A stretch of DNA of 64,000 bases from Lentzea pudingi (GCF_014646255.1 NZ_BMNC01000009.1:124001-188000), one strand, 5' to 3'; positions 25,885 through 34,714 are shown, counted from the first letter of the stretch. Numbers and translations: made by a program. The notes: generated from the letters alone by a model not told the origin.

Positions 25885-27173
25885 GGTACCAACAACGGCA
25901 AGCCGTCGCGGTGGGTCTCCTGGTCACCGCGGCGCTTGCCTACCTAGCCGCCTCCGGTCCTGCCGACAGCAGGGCCGGGGGCGCGCCCCCTGTTCCGGCC
26001 GTGGCGCAGCAGAACCAGATGCACAAGGTCGTGCACCAGCTGCAGCAGCGGCTGCACGAGCTCCCGCAGGACAAGGACTCCTGGGCGCGGCTCGGATCGT
26101 CCTATGTGGAGCTGGCACGGGTCACGGCCGACCCGGCGTACTACGCGAAGGCCGAAGGCGCTTTGAAGAACGCGGGCGACACGGGCCTCGCCGCCATCGG
26201 CATGGGCACGCTGGCCAACGCCCGCCACGACTTCGCCACGGCCCGTGGCTGGAGCTTGAAGGCGATTGCCGCACTGCCGGCCTCTGCGGAGGCCCACGGC
26301 GTGCTGGCGGACGCGTTGACGCAGCTCGGCGACGACGCGGGCGCACAGGAGGCGGTGCAGAAGATGCTGGACCTCAAGCCCGGCACCGCGTCTTTCGCCC
26401 GTGCTTCCTTCCACTTCGAACTCCACGGCGACGTCGACGGAGCCCGCGACGCGATGCAGCGTGCGCTGAAGGCCTCCACGACGCCCGAGGAGATCGCGTT
26501 CTGCCGTTACCGGCTGGGCGAACTCGCGTTCGACCACAACCGGCCAGACGTCGCCGCTGAGCACTACGAGCAGGGACTGGCGGCGAGAGGAGACGACATG
26601 ACTCTCACTCAGGGCATGGCCAAGGTCGCGGCGGCACGGGGCGACGTCCCGGTGGCCCTCGACTCGTACCGCAGGCTCGTGGCGCGCGCTCCCCTGCCCC
26701 AGTACCTGCAGGAGTACGCGGAGCTGCTGGAGGCGAACGGCAGGTCCGGCGAGGCCGCCCAGCAGTACGCGGTGCTCTCCGAACAGCAACGACTGATGGA
26801 GTCCCAGGGTGCTTCCGACGATCTGGCCGCGGCCCTCGTCGCCGCCGACCGGGGTGATGGCATGCAGGCGCTGCGCCGTGCGGAAGCCGAGTGGAGCCGC
26901 CGGCAGAGCGTCTTCGTGGCCGACGCGATGGCCTGGGCCCTGCACGTCAACGGAAGGGACGCCGAGGCCTTGAGCTACTCCGACCGCGCGGTCGCCCTGG
27001 GCTGGCGGAACGCCACGTTCTCCTACCACCGCGGCATGATCCTGGCCGCGCTCGGCCGGGTCGCCGAGGCGCAGGAGGCGCTGGTGCAGGCGCTCACGCT
27101 GAACGCGAACTTCTCCCCTCTCCAGTCCCTCAAGGCAGGCCGCAAGCTCGCGGAGCTGCGAGGCGGCAGGTGA
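25881..27173 (+). CDS. Exported TPR-repeat protein
   Basis: 430 residues from GTG 25881, overlapping the DUF4331 stop. An N-terminal hydrophobic segment (10-28) anchors it or leads export. At least eight helical repeats of about 34 residues follow, with typical TPR pairings such as WARLGSSYVELARVT, AEAHGVLADALTQLGD and YHRGMILAALGRVAEAQEAL. TPRs are protein-binding scaffolds; here the logical partners are the products of the adjacent DUF4331 and transporter genes. No enzymatic motif is seen. Confidence 0.88.
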   Translation: MRYQQRQAVAVGLLVTAALAYLAASGPADSRAGGAPPVPAVAQQNQMHKVVHQLQQRLHELPQDKDSWARLGSSYVELARVTADPAYYAKAEGALKNAGDTGLAAIGMGTLANARHDFATARGWSLKAIAALPASAEAHGVLADALTQLGDDAGAQEAVQKMLDLKPGTASFARASFHFELHGDVDGARDAMQRALKASTTPEEIAFCRYRLGELAFDHNRPDVAAEHYEQGLAARGDDMTLTQGMAKVAAARGDVPVALDSYRRLVARAPLPQYLQEYAELLEANGRSGEAAQQYAVLSEQQRLMESQGASDDLAAALVAADRGDGMQALRRAEAEWSRRQSVFVADAMAWALHVNGRDAEALSYSDRAVALGWRNATFSYHRGMILAALGRVAEAQEALVQALTLNANFSPLQSLKAGRKLAELRGGR

Positions 27174-28585
27174 GCCTGTCCAACTGGGTGGTGCGGCCCG
27201 TCCTGGTGACGGCTCTGCTGCTCGCCGGCATCTTCTTCATCAACGGCGAGGCGTCCGCCCACCCGCTGGGCAACTTCAGCGTCAACCACTACCACGGGCT
27301 GCACCTGCACCCGGACCGGATCGACCTGCGGTCCGTGGTCGACGTGGCGGAGATCCCGACGCTGCAGGAGAACCTGCGGGCGCGCGACGCGAAGCAGTGG
27401 TGCGACGAGGTGTCCCGCACGGACCGTTCCACCGTGGACGGCAGGCGGATCAGCTGGACGCTGTCGAGCTCTGCCAAGGAACACCCGGTCGGCCAGGCCG
27501 ACCTCAGCACGACCCGGCTGGTCTGCGAGTTCACCGCGAAGGTGGATCTCGACCGGCCGGCCAGGCTCGAGTTCTCGGACGAGTCGAACGTCGACCGGGT
27601 CGGCTGGCGCGAGATCACCGCCGCCGGCACCGGCATCAGGCTCACCGACTCGAAGGTGCCGACCGAGAGCATCAGCGACGAGCTGCGGACGTACCCGGAG
27701 GACCTGCTCAGCAGCCCCATGGACGTCCGCACGGTCGCGTTCAGCGCCGAACCGGGCAACGGGTCCGAGCCGAAGATCGCCACCGGCTCCCCGGTCCAGT
27801 CGTTCAGCGTCACGGCGGCCAAGCTCAACGACATCCTGGGCAGCGACGACCTCACGCCGTGGCTCGGGTTCCTGGCGTTGTTGCTGTCGTTGGTGCTCGG
27901 CGCGTCGCACGCGGCGTTGCCCGGTCACGGCAAGACGCTCATCGCCGCCTACCTGGCCGGACGTCAGGGCACGCCGAGGGACGCGTTCATCGTGGGTGCG
28001 TCGGTCACGGCCACGCACACCGGTGGCGTGCTGGTCCTCGGCCTGGTCATCAGCGCGTCCAGCGCGCTCGCCGGCGAGGAGGTGCTGCGCTGGCTCGGGT
28101 TGGTCAGCGGCGTGCTCATCGCGATGATCGGCGTGATGCTGCTGCGGTCGGCCCTGTCGCCGACCCGTGAGCCCGCGCTCGCCGGAGCCCTCACGGGGCA
28201 CGGACATGGGCACGGTCACGGCCACGGACATGGGCACGGTCATGGCCACGGACACGGTCATGGGCACGGCCACGGCTACAGCCGCGCGAGCCTCATCGGC
28301 ATGGGCGCGGCCAACGGCCTGGCCCCCTCGCCGTCCGCCCTCGTGGTCCTGCTCGGCGCGATGGCCCTGGGCCGCACGTGGTTCGGCATCCTGCTGGTCG
28401 TCGGGTACAGCGTCGGCATGGCCGGCACGCTCACCGCGGTCGGACTGCTGCTCGTGAAGGCGCGGGATCGCGTCGAGAGAATCCTGGACGGCCGTGCCAC
28501 GCGCCTGCTGTCGCATTACGCACCGGTCGGCACAGCCGCGATGGTCATCGTCGTCGGCGCCTGGCTCACATTGCAGGCCGTCTAA
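27170..28585 (+). CDS. NicO/RcnA-like nickel-cobalt transporter with exported N-terminal domain
   Basis: 471 residues, GTG 27170 overlapping the TPR stop. Residues 1-30 are a signal; 30-215 a predicted extracellular beta-rich domain starting HPLGNFSVNHYHGLHLHP; 220-471 a membrane domain with six helices, including GASHAALPGHGKTLIAAYLAG and GANGLAPSPSALVVLLGA segments of the NicO (RcnA-type) family. A (His-Gly)13 loop sits between helices 3 and 4, as in RcnA where a His-rich loop binds Ni/Co. Likely metal efflux, possibly sensing external metal through the N-terminal domain. Ends before a strong terminator. Confidence 0.87.
   Translation: MSLSNWVVRPVLVTALLLAGIFFINGEASAHPLGNFSVNHYHGLHLHPDRIDLRSVVDVAEIPTLQENLRARDAKQWCDEVSRTDRSTVDGRRISWTLSSSAKEHPVGQADLSTTRLVCEFTAKVDLDRPARLEFSDESNVDRVGWREITAAGTGIRLTDSKVPTESISDELRTYPEDLLSSPMDVRTVAFSAEPGNGSEPKIATGSPVQSFSVTAAKLNDILGSDDLTPWLGFLALLLSLVLGASHAALPGHGKTLIAAYLAGRQGTPRDAFIVGASVTATHTGGVLVLGLVISASSALAGEEVLRWLGLVSGVLIAMIGVMLLRSALSPTREPALAGALTGHGHGHGHGHGHGHGHGHGHGHGHGHGYSRASLIGMGAANGLAPSPSALVVLLGAMALGRTWFGILLVVGYSVGMAGTLTAVGLLLVKARDRVERILDGRATRLLSHYAPVGTAAMVIVVGAWLTLQAV
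28199..28276 (+). repeat. (His-Gly)13 tract with 24-bp tandem units
   Basis: Thirteen CAY-GGN dipeptide codons. The first two 24-bp blocks (28199-28222 and 28223-28246) differ at a single base, and the third is rearranged, so the array seems to have grown by duplicating a 24-bp unit. It encodes the metal-binding cytoplasmic loop of the transporter. Confidence 0.85.
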
Positions 28586-28628
28586 GTAGTGCGGCGACGT
28601 TCTGAGCCATAATTACACCAATGCAACT

Positions 28629-28664
28629 CGAAGGGCCCGGATTCTCCAGAATCCGGGCCCTTCG
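28629..28664. terminator. Bidirectional terminator, 15-bp perfect stem
   Basis: CGAAGGGCCCGGATT pairs with AATCCGGGCCCTTCG around a six-base loop. It is between the convergent transporter gene (ends 28585) and the anti-sigma gene (ends 28678). There are short T-rich flanks on each side (TGTTT on the + side), enough for intrinsic termination in both directions. Confidence 0.85.
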
Positions 28665-28677
28665 GCTGTTTCCGCCC

Positions 28678-29433
28678 TTACAGGTTCGCCACCACGAACG
28701 TCTTGCCCTCGGCGTTCTCCACCGAGATCGACTTGACCTTGTCCGGTGACACGCTGACCATGCCCCGCACCTTGGAACCCTCGACCCGCTGCTTGTCGGT
28801 CGTGGTCCAGGCGAAGGCCTCGGTCTTCGTGCCGTCGGTGCCGACCACGACCAGCTTGCACTTCTGCGCGGTGGGCAGTCCGTCGATGTTCGCCGTCACC
28901 AGGTAGCGGTCCTGCGACGACGGGACTATCTCCGCCACCAGCTTGATCGTGCCCGCCGTCCCCTCGCCCGTGCGAGTGGAGGCGATGCTGGTGCCGGGCG
29001 CCTGGTTCTGCATGAACACGGCGGCACCCCCGAACGCGACCACAGCGGCGACCGCCGCTGCGGCGAGGTACCCCGGCCAGCGCCGGGGCTTGGCGTGCTG
29101 TGGTTCGGGAAGGTCCTCCACCACCTGCGGACTGGCTCTCGGCCGTGGAGCGGCGTCCCGCTGCTGCGGGATGACCGACTCCTGCCTGATCTGCCGCAGC
29201 GTGCGCTGCAACAGCAGGTCCGAAGGCTTGGGCAGGTCGTCCTCGAGCTCGTGCAGAAATGCCTCACGAGGCACGTCGTCAAGTGCTGTTCGGATCCGAT
29301 GGAAGTCGGCGACCTGCGCACGGCAGGACGGACAGCCCCGAAGGTGCTGCTCCACGCCAAGACTCTCGTGCGCGTCCAGAACGCCGAGCGCGTAGCAGCC
29401 AAGGGTGACCGCGTCGTGCGCGCCAGCTGTCAT
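28678..29433 (-). CDS. Membrane anti-sigma factor, zinc-finger (HC2) plus RskA-like domain
   Basis: 251 residues from ATG 29433 with AGGAGGT six bases upstream. N-terminal zinc-binding sigma-inhibitory domain: LGVEQHLRGCPSCRAQVADF (H-x3-C-x2-C). A single membrane helix (about 120-140) follows, then an exported domain with TGEGTAGTIKLVAEIVPSS and a beta-rich end like the RskA family. Such proteins hold an ECF sigma factor until proteolysis releases it. No sigma gene is in the neighbourhood, so its partner must be elsewhere or the gene is an orphan. Confidence 0.88.
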   Translation of the reverse strand: MTAGAHDAVTLGCYALGVLDAHESLGVEQHLRGCPSCRAQVADFHRIRTALDDVPREAFLHELEDDLPKPSDLLLQRTLRQIRQESVIPQQRDAAPRPRASPQVVEDLPEPQHAKPRRWPGYLAAAAVAAVVAFGGAAVFMQNQAPGTSIASTRTGEGTAGTIKLVAEIVPSSQDRYLVTANIDGLPTAQKCKLVVVGTDGTKTEAFAWTTTDKQRVEGSKVRGMVSVSPDKVKSISVENAEGKTFVVANL

Positions 29434-29640
29434 ACGACCTCCTCGTCGTCCCGATTCGACCCCCGCGGCGAAACGGTGTCACGAAGGAAAACGGGCAGAT
29501 AGGAGTGGTCGGTTCAGCCTGCGAACGAGTTCATTCTGATTGCGCATAACAATGGCATTACGTAACCGTCCAACTACCCTTCACCCTGCGGCTGAGCTGC
29601 CCTTTTCACTCGATCGGACGACTCAAGGCGTCTTGAATGA

Positions 29641-30390
29641 CTACAGGCACGCCTGTGGACGAACCAGCGGTCGTTCCTCGGACTCAATGAACACCGCGAG
29701 ACCGTCCAGGACGCGCGCGAGACCGAACTCGAACTCGTCCAGCGGGCGCTCGAAGCCACCGGAGTTCCAGATGTGGGTCATCATCGGCAGGCGCTCCGGC
29801 GTGAAGTGCTCCCAGAGCGCCTCCCTGCCGTTCCACCACTCCTCCTCGGACACGCCGGTCTCCCGTTCGGCCTGGACCCGGTCCGCCATCGTGCGGCCGA
29901 CGCCGTCGACGAAGTGCGACACCGTCGTCACCACCGCGACGATCTCCTCGGCCGCGAGCCCGAGCTCGGAGACGGCGGCGTAGGCCGCGTCCTGGCGGGC
30001 CATGGCCTTCGGGCCCGGCATCCGCCGGGACGCCGTGAGCTGGAGCGTCCACGGGTGCGCGCGGTACATCGCCCACACCTGGCGCGCGAAGAACTCGAGC
30101 CCCGACCGCCAGTGACCCTTCGGCGCGAGCTCCGTCTCGCCCCACACCGCGTCGACCATCAGGTCGAGCAGCTCGGACTTGCCCGGCACGTGCCGGTAGA
30201 GCGACATCGCGGTGTTGCCCAGCGTCTCGGCGACCCGGCGCATGGTGAGCGCGTCGACGCCCTCGGCGTCGGCCACCTTGATGGCCGCCTCGACCACCCG
30301 CGACTGGCTCAGCGAGGCCTTGGGTCCCCTGCTCGGCTCGACCGGCGGCTCCCACAGCAGCCGGACGCTCCGATCACGATCGCTCTTCAC
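29641..30390 (-). CDS. TetR family regulator
   Basis: 249 residues from GTG 30390. HTH: VVEAAIKVADAEGVDALTMRRVAETLGNTAMSLYRHVPGK, the classical TetR N-terminus. The C-terminal domain resembles TetR_C_1 members of drug-exporter regulators. It is divergent from a DrrAB-type exporter with a tandem operator in the 98-bp gap, so it most likely represses the exporter and itself until a ligand binds. A longer upstream reading would overlap the opposite gene and is rejected. Confidence 0.92.
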   Translation of the reverse strand: MKSDRDRSVRLLWEPPVEPSRGPKASLSQSRVVEAAIKVADAEGVDALTMRRVAETLGNTAMSLYRHVPGKSELLDLMVDAVWGETELAPKGHWRSGLEFFARQVWAMYRAHPWTLQLTASRRMPGPKAMARQDAAYAAVSELGLAAEEIVAVVTTVSHFVDGVGRTMADRVQAERETGVSEEEWWNGREALWEHFTPERLPMMTHIWNSGGFERPLDEFEFGLARVLDGLAVFIESEERPLVRPQACL

Positions 30391-30432
30391 CGAGCCCCCT
30401 TCACCAACAAACTTGCTGTGAATCTTAGAACC

Positions 30433-30465
30433 GTGTACAACGTACACCCTGCGTACAACGTAAGC
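30433..30465. promoter_or_regulatory. Tandem TetR operator
   Basis: GTGTAC-AAC-GTACAC (30433-30447) is a perfect 15-bp inverted repeat. A second copy, GCGTAC-AAC-GTAAGC (30451-30465), keeps the GTACAACGTA core with 18-bp centre spacing. They lie between the TetR start and the ABC gene and are the obvious binding sites for two TetR dimers. Confidence 0.75.
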
Positions 30466-30488
30466 AGTAGAGTCACGGGGGTGAAGTC

Positions 30489-31430
30489 GTGGGACACGCG
30501 GTACTCGCGGAAGGCCTGCGCAAGAGATTCGACAAGAAGTGGGCGCTCGACGGGTTCGACCTGGCCGTGCCCGCCGGGACGGTCTGCGGGCTGCTCGGCC
30601 CGAACGGCGCCGGCAAGACCACGGCGGTGCGCATCCTGGCCACGTTGCTGCGCCTGGACGGCGGCCGGGCGGAGGTCGCGGGTCACGACGTCGTGCGTGA
30701 GGCACCGGCCGTGCGCCGCCAGGTGGCGTTGAACGGCCAGCAGTCCACGGTCGACGACGTGCTGACCGGCAGGGAGAACCTGGTCATGTGGGGGCGGCTC
30801 TACCACCTCTCCAAGCGCCAGGCCGGGGAACGGGCGGACGAGCTGCTGGAGCAGTTCGGGCTCACCGACGCCGCGGACAAGCGGGCCAAGCACTACTCGG
30901 GCGGCATGCGGCGGCGCCTGGACCTGGCGTCGAGCTTCATCATGCGGCCGTCGGTGCTGTTCCTGGACGAACCGACGACGGGCCTCGACCCGCGCAACCG
31001 CGGCGAGGTCTGGCGGGAGGTGAAGCGGGTCGTCGCGGAGGGGACGACGGTGCTGCTCACGACGCAGTACCTGGACGAGGCCGACCAGCTCGCCGACCAG
31101 ATCGTCGTGATGGACACCGGCCGGGTCGCCGCACAGGGCACGCCGGAGGGGCTCAAGTCCAAGCTCGGCGGTGACCGGATCGAGGTCGTGGTCCGCAACG
31201 CCGACGAGCTGCCGGTCGTGGCGGACGTGCTCGGACCCGACGCCGAGGTCGACCCGGACACGTTCCGGGTGAGCGCGGCGGTGGCCGACCGGGTCGCGGC
31301 GCTGACCCGCGTGACGTCGGCGCTGGCGGCGAAGGGCGTCGAGGCCGAGGACATCGCCCTGCGGCGGCCGACGCTGGACGAGGTCTTCCTCGCGATCACC
31401 GGACACAAGGCCTCGGAGGTGCAGGCATGA
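30489..31430 (+). CDS. DrrA-type ABC exporter ATPase
   Basis: 313 residues from GTG 30489. Walker A LGPNGAGKTTAVR, signature HYSGGMRRRLDLAS, Walker B VLFLDEPTTGLDPRNR, and a C-terminal ~90-residue domain that ends RRPTLDEVFLAITGHKASE, the DrrA (daunorubicin resistance ATPase) signature. Coupled by an ATGA overlap to the permease. Substrate unknown, probably a drug or a self-made metabolite. Controlled by the divergent TetR gene. Confidence 0.92.
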   Translation: MGHAVLAEGLRKRFDKKWALDGFDLAVPAGTVCGLLGPNGAGKTTAVRILATLLRLDGGRAEVAGHDVVREAPAVRRQVALNGQQSTVDDVLTGRENLVMWGRLYHLSKRQAGERADELLEQFGLTDAADKRAKHYSGGMRRRLDLASSFIMRPSVLFLDEPTTGLDPRNRGEVWREVKRVVAEGTTVLLTTQYLDEADQLADQIVVMDTGRVAAQGTPEGLKSKLGGDRIEVVVRNADELPVVADVLGPDAEVDPDTFRVSAAVADRVAALTRVTSALAAKGVEAEDIALRRPTLDEVFLAITGHKASEVQA

Positions 31431-32206
31431 GGTACGCGGCCATCGACTCGTGGGTCGTCGCGAAGAGAGACCTGATCCACTGGGTCCGCGAGCCGGTCAG
31501 GGTGTTCGCGAACCTCGCCTACCCGATCATCTCGGTGCTGATCTTCGGGCTGGTGTTCGGCAGCGCGATGAACGTCTTCGGCGGCGGCGACTACATCGAG
31601 TTCCTGCTGCCGGGCATGTTCGGCCAGACCATCGCGTTCGGCGTCGGCACCACGATGATGATGGTGTCGATGGACGCCGACCGGGGTGTCACGGACCGGT
31701 TCCGCGCCTCGCCGATGTCGCAGACCGGCGTCGTGGCCGGGCGCAGCATCGCGGACCTGGTGAACTCGTCGCTGGAACTGCTGGTGCTCGCGCTGTGCGG
31801 CCTGGTGATCGGCTGGTCGTTCCGCGACGGGCTGCTCAACGCGCTGGTGGCGTTCGCGCTGTTCCTGTGGCTGCGGTTCGCGTTGGTGTGGATCGGCATC
31901 TACCTCGGCCTGCTGGTCAAGCCGGAGGCCGCGCAGGCGTCGTGGATGTTCCTGTTCCCGCTGACGATGTTCGCGAACACGTTCGTCTCGCCGGAGCTGA
32001 TGCCGGGCTGGCTGCGGGTGGTCGCGGAGTGGAACCCGCTGTCGTCGACCGTGGCGGCCGCGCGGGAGCTGTTCGGCAACCCCGGGGTCGGCGGTGACTC
32101 GTGGGCGGCGCAGAACTCGCTGCTACTCGCCGTGCTGTGGCCCGCGGTGTTCGTGGCGATCTTCTGGCCGCTCTCGGTGCTGAAGTACCGCAACCTCAGC
32201 CGCTAG
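31427..32206 (+). CDS. DrrB-type ABC exporter permease
   Basis: 259 residues with six hydrophobic segments and the ABC-2 family sequence LPGMFGQTIAFGVGTTMMMVSMDADRGVTDRFRASPM. Works with the preceding ATPase. The terminal 84 bp overlap, on the opposite strand, the phosphotransferase gene. Confidence 0.92.
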   Translation: MRYAAIDSWVVAKRDLIHWVREPVRVFANLAYPIISVLIFGLVFGSAMNVFGGGDYIEFLLPGMFGQTIAFGVGTTMMMVSMDADRGVTDRFRASPMSQTGVVAGRSIADLVNSSLELLVLALCGLVIGWSFRDGLLNALVAFALFLWLRFALVWIGIYLGLLVKPEAAQASWMFLFPLTMFANTFVSPELMPGWLRVVAEWNPLSSTVAAARELFGNPGVGGDSWAAQNSLLLAVLWPAVFVAIFWPLSVLKYRNLSR

Positions 32207-32878
32207 CCCGCCGCTTTCCACCAACGCTGTCCGGAACTGGTCGGCGAGCCACCTCGCGAGGAGCCGCCGCCAGTTCCGGACCCTGGCCAGCAACTCGGGC
32301 CGGAGGGTGGTGTCGGCCTCCCACTCCCGCCAGTCCTCGCTCGCAAGCCAGCCGATGCAGCCCGCGATCCGGTGCACGCGCAACAACCCGAGGTCCGGCA
32401 TCGAGCCGTAACCGATCCAGAACGCCTGCGGCAGCGCGGTTCCGTGCAGGTAGAGGTGCTCCTCGAACGCCGCCAGCTCGTCGAGCGGGTTGCCCTGACC
32501 GGGGTTGTCCCAGTCGATCAGCGTGGCTTTCCCTTCTCCGACAATGATGTTGTAGAGGTTCACGTCGTTGTGCAGAAGGCCGACCTCGTGGATCTTCCTG
32601 AACGCCAGGCCGATGCTGCGCCAGACCTCTTCGGACACCGGCAACGCGTCCGCGAGCGTCCGGCCCTCGACGTACTCGACCAGCACGTCACCGCGGCCGT
32701 TGTGCGCGAGGACCTCCGGTGCGCCGGGCACGACGAACTTCGGCAGGTCGCGCGCCACCTTCGGTTGCCGCAGCACGGCTTTGCGGCCGTCGGCGAGCGT
32801 CACGAGGTGCAGGACGTTGGTGAGACCATCTCCTGCCAGCGGTTCGACGCGGACGGCGGTCTCCAGCAAACGGAACAA
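32123..32878 (-). CDS. Aminoglycoside phosphotransferase-like kinase
   Basis: 251 residues. Kinase-like fold with the Brenner/catalytic loop LLHNDVNLYNIIVG (His-Asn-Asp, then Asn) and the metal-binding LIDWDN. I start at TTG 32878 because GGAGGT lies six bases upstream; ATG 32926 in the same frame has no visible ribosome-binding site. Members phosphorylate small alcohols or sugars, choline, or antibiotics; nothing here identifies the substrate. Overlap with the ABC permease gene makes its 3' end antisense to that gene. Confidence 0.82.
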   Translation of the reverse strand: MFRLLETAVRVEPLAGDGLTNVLHLVTLADGRKAVLRQPKVARDLPKFVVPGAPEVLAHNGRGDVLVEYVEGRTLADALPVSEEVWRSIGLAFRKIHEVGLLHNDVNLYNIIVGEGKATLIDWDNPGQGNPLDELAAFEEHLYLHGTALPQAFWIGYGSMPDLGLLRVHRIAGCIGWLASEDWREWEADTTLRPELLARVRNWRRLLARWLADQFRTALVESGGLAAEVAVLQHRERPEDRHEHRGPQHGE

Positions 32879-32971
32879 ACACCCACCTCCGGTGGCAACA
32901 CGGCGACCGCTTCGGACGAGAGACATCACGGGGGATGCATTCGGCGGCGATGTGCGCATGGAGGCACACCG

Positions 32972-33324
32972 ATGGTCCGACGTCCTCGGCGGTTCGCACT
33001 GTTCGCGGTCCTGACACTGGTTCTACCACTGGCGACCGCGCGGCCGGACGTCCTGGACACCAGGCGTCGGTGAACTACGTGGTCTCGCACCCTCCGGCCG
33101 GTCGACGTGGCGCTGCCACCGCGTGCGGGTTCACCGTGGAGGTGCTCAACGCGCAGGCCACGGGTGCGGCGGCGGTCGTGCTGTTCGACGAGGGCCAGCC
33201 CGGCCGCACCGGGCCGAGCACCCCGATCGGTGACACTCCGGGCGCGTTCGACACCTCGGCGGTGAACGGCGTGCGCGCGCCCGGCAAGTCGCACGGACGC
33301 GCGCCGCGGGGTTCCGCTAGCTAG
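32972..33324 (+). pseudogene. Remnant of exported PA-domain (M28-type) peptidase
   Basis: A signal-peptide-like start (MVRRPRRFALFAVLTLVLPL, ATG 32972) ends in a stop at 33073. In another frame the sequence CGFTVEVLNAQATGAAAVVLFDEGQPGRT continues; it matches the protease-associated (PA) domain of M28 aminopeptidases, where NAQAAGAxAVVVFNEGQPGRT is usual. The chain then ends at 33324 with no metallopeptidase domain. At least one frameshift and loss of the catalytic part are evident. It also abuts the esterase stop on the other strand. Confidence 0.6.
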
Positions 33325-34714
33325 CCCAGAGGTCGCACCGGTGATCGGCCGGTGCGACCTGCTCGGTCGCGAGGATCCGGACGTCCTGGCGTGCCCAGCC
33401 GGGACGCCCGGTCCGCGCGAACCGGGTCCACGCCTCGACCATCTCGTCCGACAGCGCCTGCTGCTTCCCCGCCGGCTCGACTCCGGCGTACCGGAGCAGG
33501 AACGGCAGCTCCGAGCCGTGGTAGGCGCCGTACGGGAAGTCCGGCATGTCCGGGAAGATCATCGGCGGGTGCGGTTCGGCGAACTCGTAGCCGAACGCCC
33601 TGGTCTGCGCGCGCAGTTCGGCGGTCGGGCAGAACGACGTCATGTCCGAGAGCGCGGCCGTCAGCGGTACCCGTTCGTCACCACCGCGGGGCGGGTAGGC
33701 GGCGAGGATCCGCTGGGCCTTGGCCGTGCCGAAGCCTTCCACCAGTGCCTGCTCGTACCCGGCCGCGTCCAGCACCGGGTAGAACATCGCGGCGAACACG
33801 GAGAACTCGTCACGGGCGGTGCCCGCGAGCACCGGGATCCGGTGGAAGCGGCCCTCCCGCAGGGCCGTGATCGGGTTCTCCGGCAAGGCTTCCGTGTCGT
33901 ACGCGGGCGACGAGAACTGCGGTGTCAGCGCCTTGACCTGCTCGACCGTGAGCCGGCGCAGGCACGCGACGTCCGCACAGCCCGAAGCTTGCACACCGGC
34001 CCGTTCGACGTCCTCGCGCTTGGCCCAGACGTGCTGGACGTTGTTCTGCCCTGCCGGTGTGCCGAACTGGCACGGTCCACTTTGGATGATGGCTCGGTGG
34101 AACAGGCCTCGGGTCCTGGGTGAGGTCAGCTGCGCACAGGTCGACAGACCGCCCGCCGACGCCCCGAACAGCGTGACGTTGCGCGGGTCTCCCCCGAACT
34201 GCCGGATGTTGCGCCGGACCCACTCGAGCGCGGCCTGCTGGTCGCGCAGGCCGAACGCGCCGGAGCCCGCGAGCCCCGGGAAGCCGAAGTAGCCGAAGGC
34301 GCCGAGGCGGTAGTTGATGGTGACGACGACGGAACCCTTGCGCACCAGCTGGTCCACGCCGTAGTCGGATCCGGCGCCGCTGGTGAAGCTGCCACCGTGG
34401 ATCCAGACGAGGACAGGCCGGTTCGCGGCCTTCGGTGGCTTGGTGACGTTGAGGTACAGGCAGTCCTCGGCGTCTTCGCACCGAGGGCCTGGCTTGTCCG
34501 CCTTGCGGACGCCCTGCCAGGGCGTGACGGGCTGCGGATCGCGCCAGCGGTTCTCCCCGACGGGCGGGGCCGCGTAGGGGATGCCCTGGAACGAGCTCTG
34601 GTCGGTTCCCGACACGAATCCGGTGTCGATGCGGACGGTTCCCGCGGCGTGGGCGGGAACGGCGGTTGCGGCAACGAGAACGGCCGCTATCAATGTGGTT
34701 GAGGTTGAGCGCAT
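33317..34714 (-). CDS. Exported type B carboxylesterase
   Basis: 465 residues with signal peptide MRSTSTTLIAAVLVAATAVPAHA. Full family set: FQGIPYAAPPVGENRW, VLVWIHGGSFTSG, nucleophile Ser in LFGASAGGLST, Glu in GTARDEFSVFA, His in AYHGSELPFL. Disulfide Cys pairs are in the usual places (EDAEDCLYLN, CADVAC). Hydrolyses carboxylic esters outside the cell; substrate unknown. Unlike the short paralogue at 9314-10162 it has normal length. Confidence 0.93.
   Translation of the reverse strand: MRSTSTTLIAAVLVAATAVPAHAAGTVRIDTGFVSGTDQSSFQGIPYAAPPVGENRWRDPQPVTPWQGVRKADKPGPRCEDAEDCLYLNVTKPPKAANRPVLVWIHGGSFTSGAGSDYGVDQLVRKGSVVVTINYRLGAFGYFGFPGLAGSGAFGLRDQQAALEWVRRNIRQFGGDPRNVTLFGASAGGLSTCAQLTSPRTRGLFHRAIIQSGPCQFGTPAGQNNVQHVWAKREDVERAGVQASGCADVACLRRLTVEQVKALTPQFSSPAYDTEALPENPITALREGRFHRIPVLAGTARDEFSVFAAMFYPVLDAAGYEQALVEGFGTAKAQRILAAYPPRGGDERVPLTAALSDMTSFCPTAELRAQTRAFGYEFAEPHPPMIFPDMPDFPYGAYHGSELPFLLRYAGVEPAGKQQALSDEMVEAWTRFARTGRPGWARQDVRILATEQVAPADHRCDLWAS

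Noticed and set aside
28199..28276. Repeat array as CRISPR
   Set aside because: There are no spacers; it is a coding His-Gly tract inside a transporter gene.
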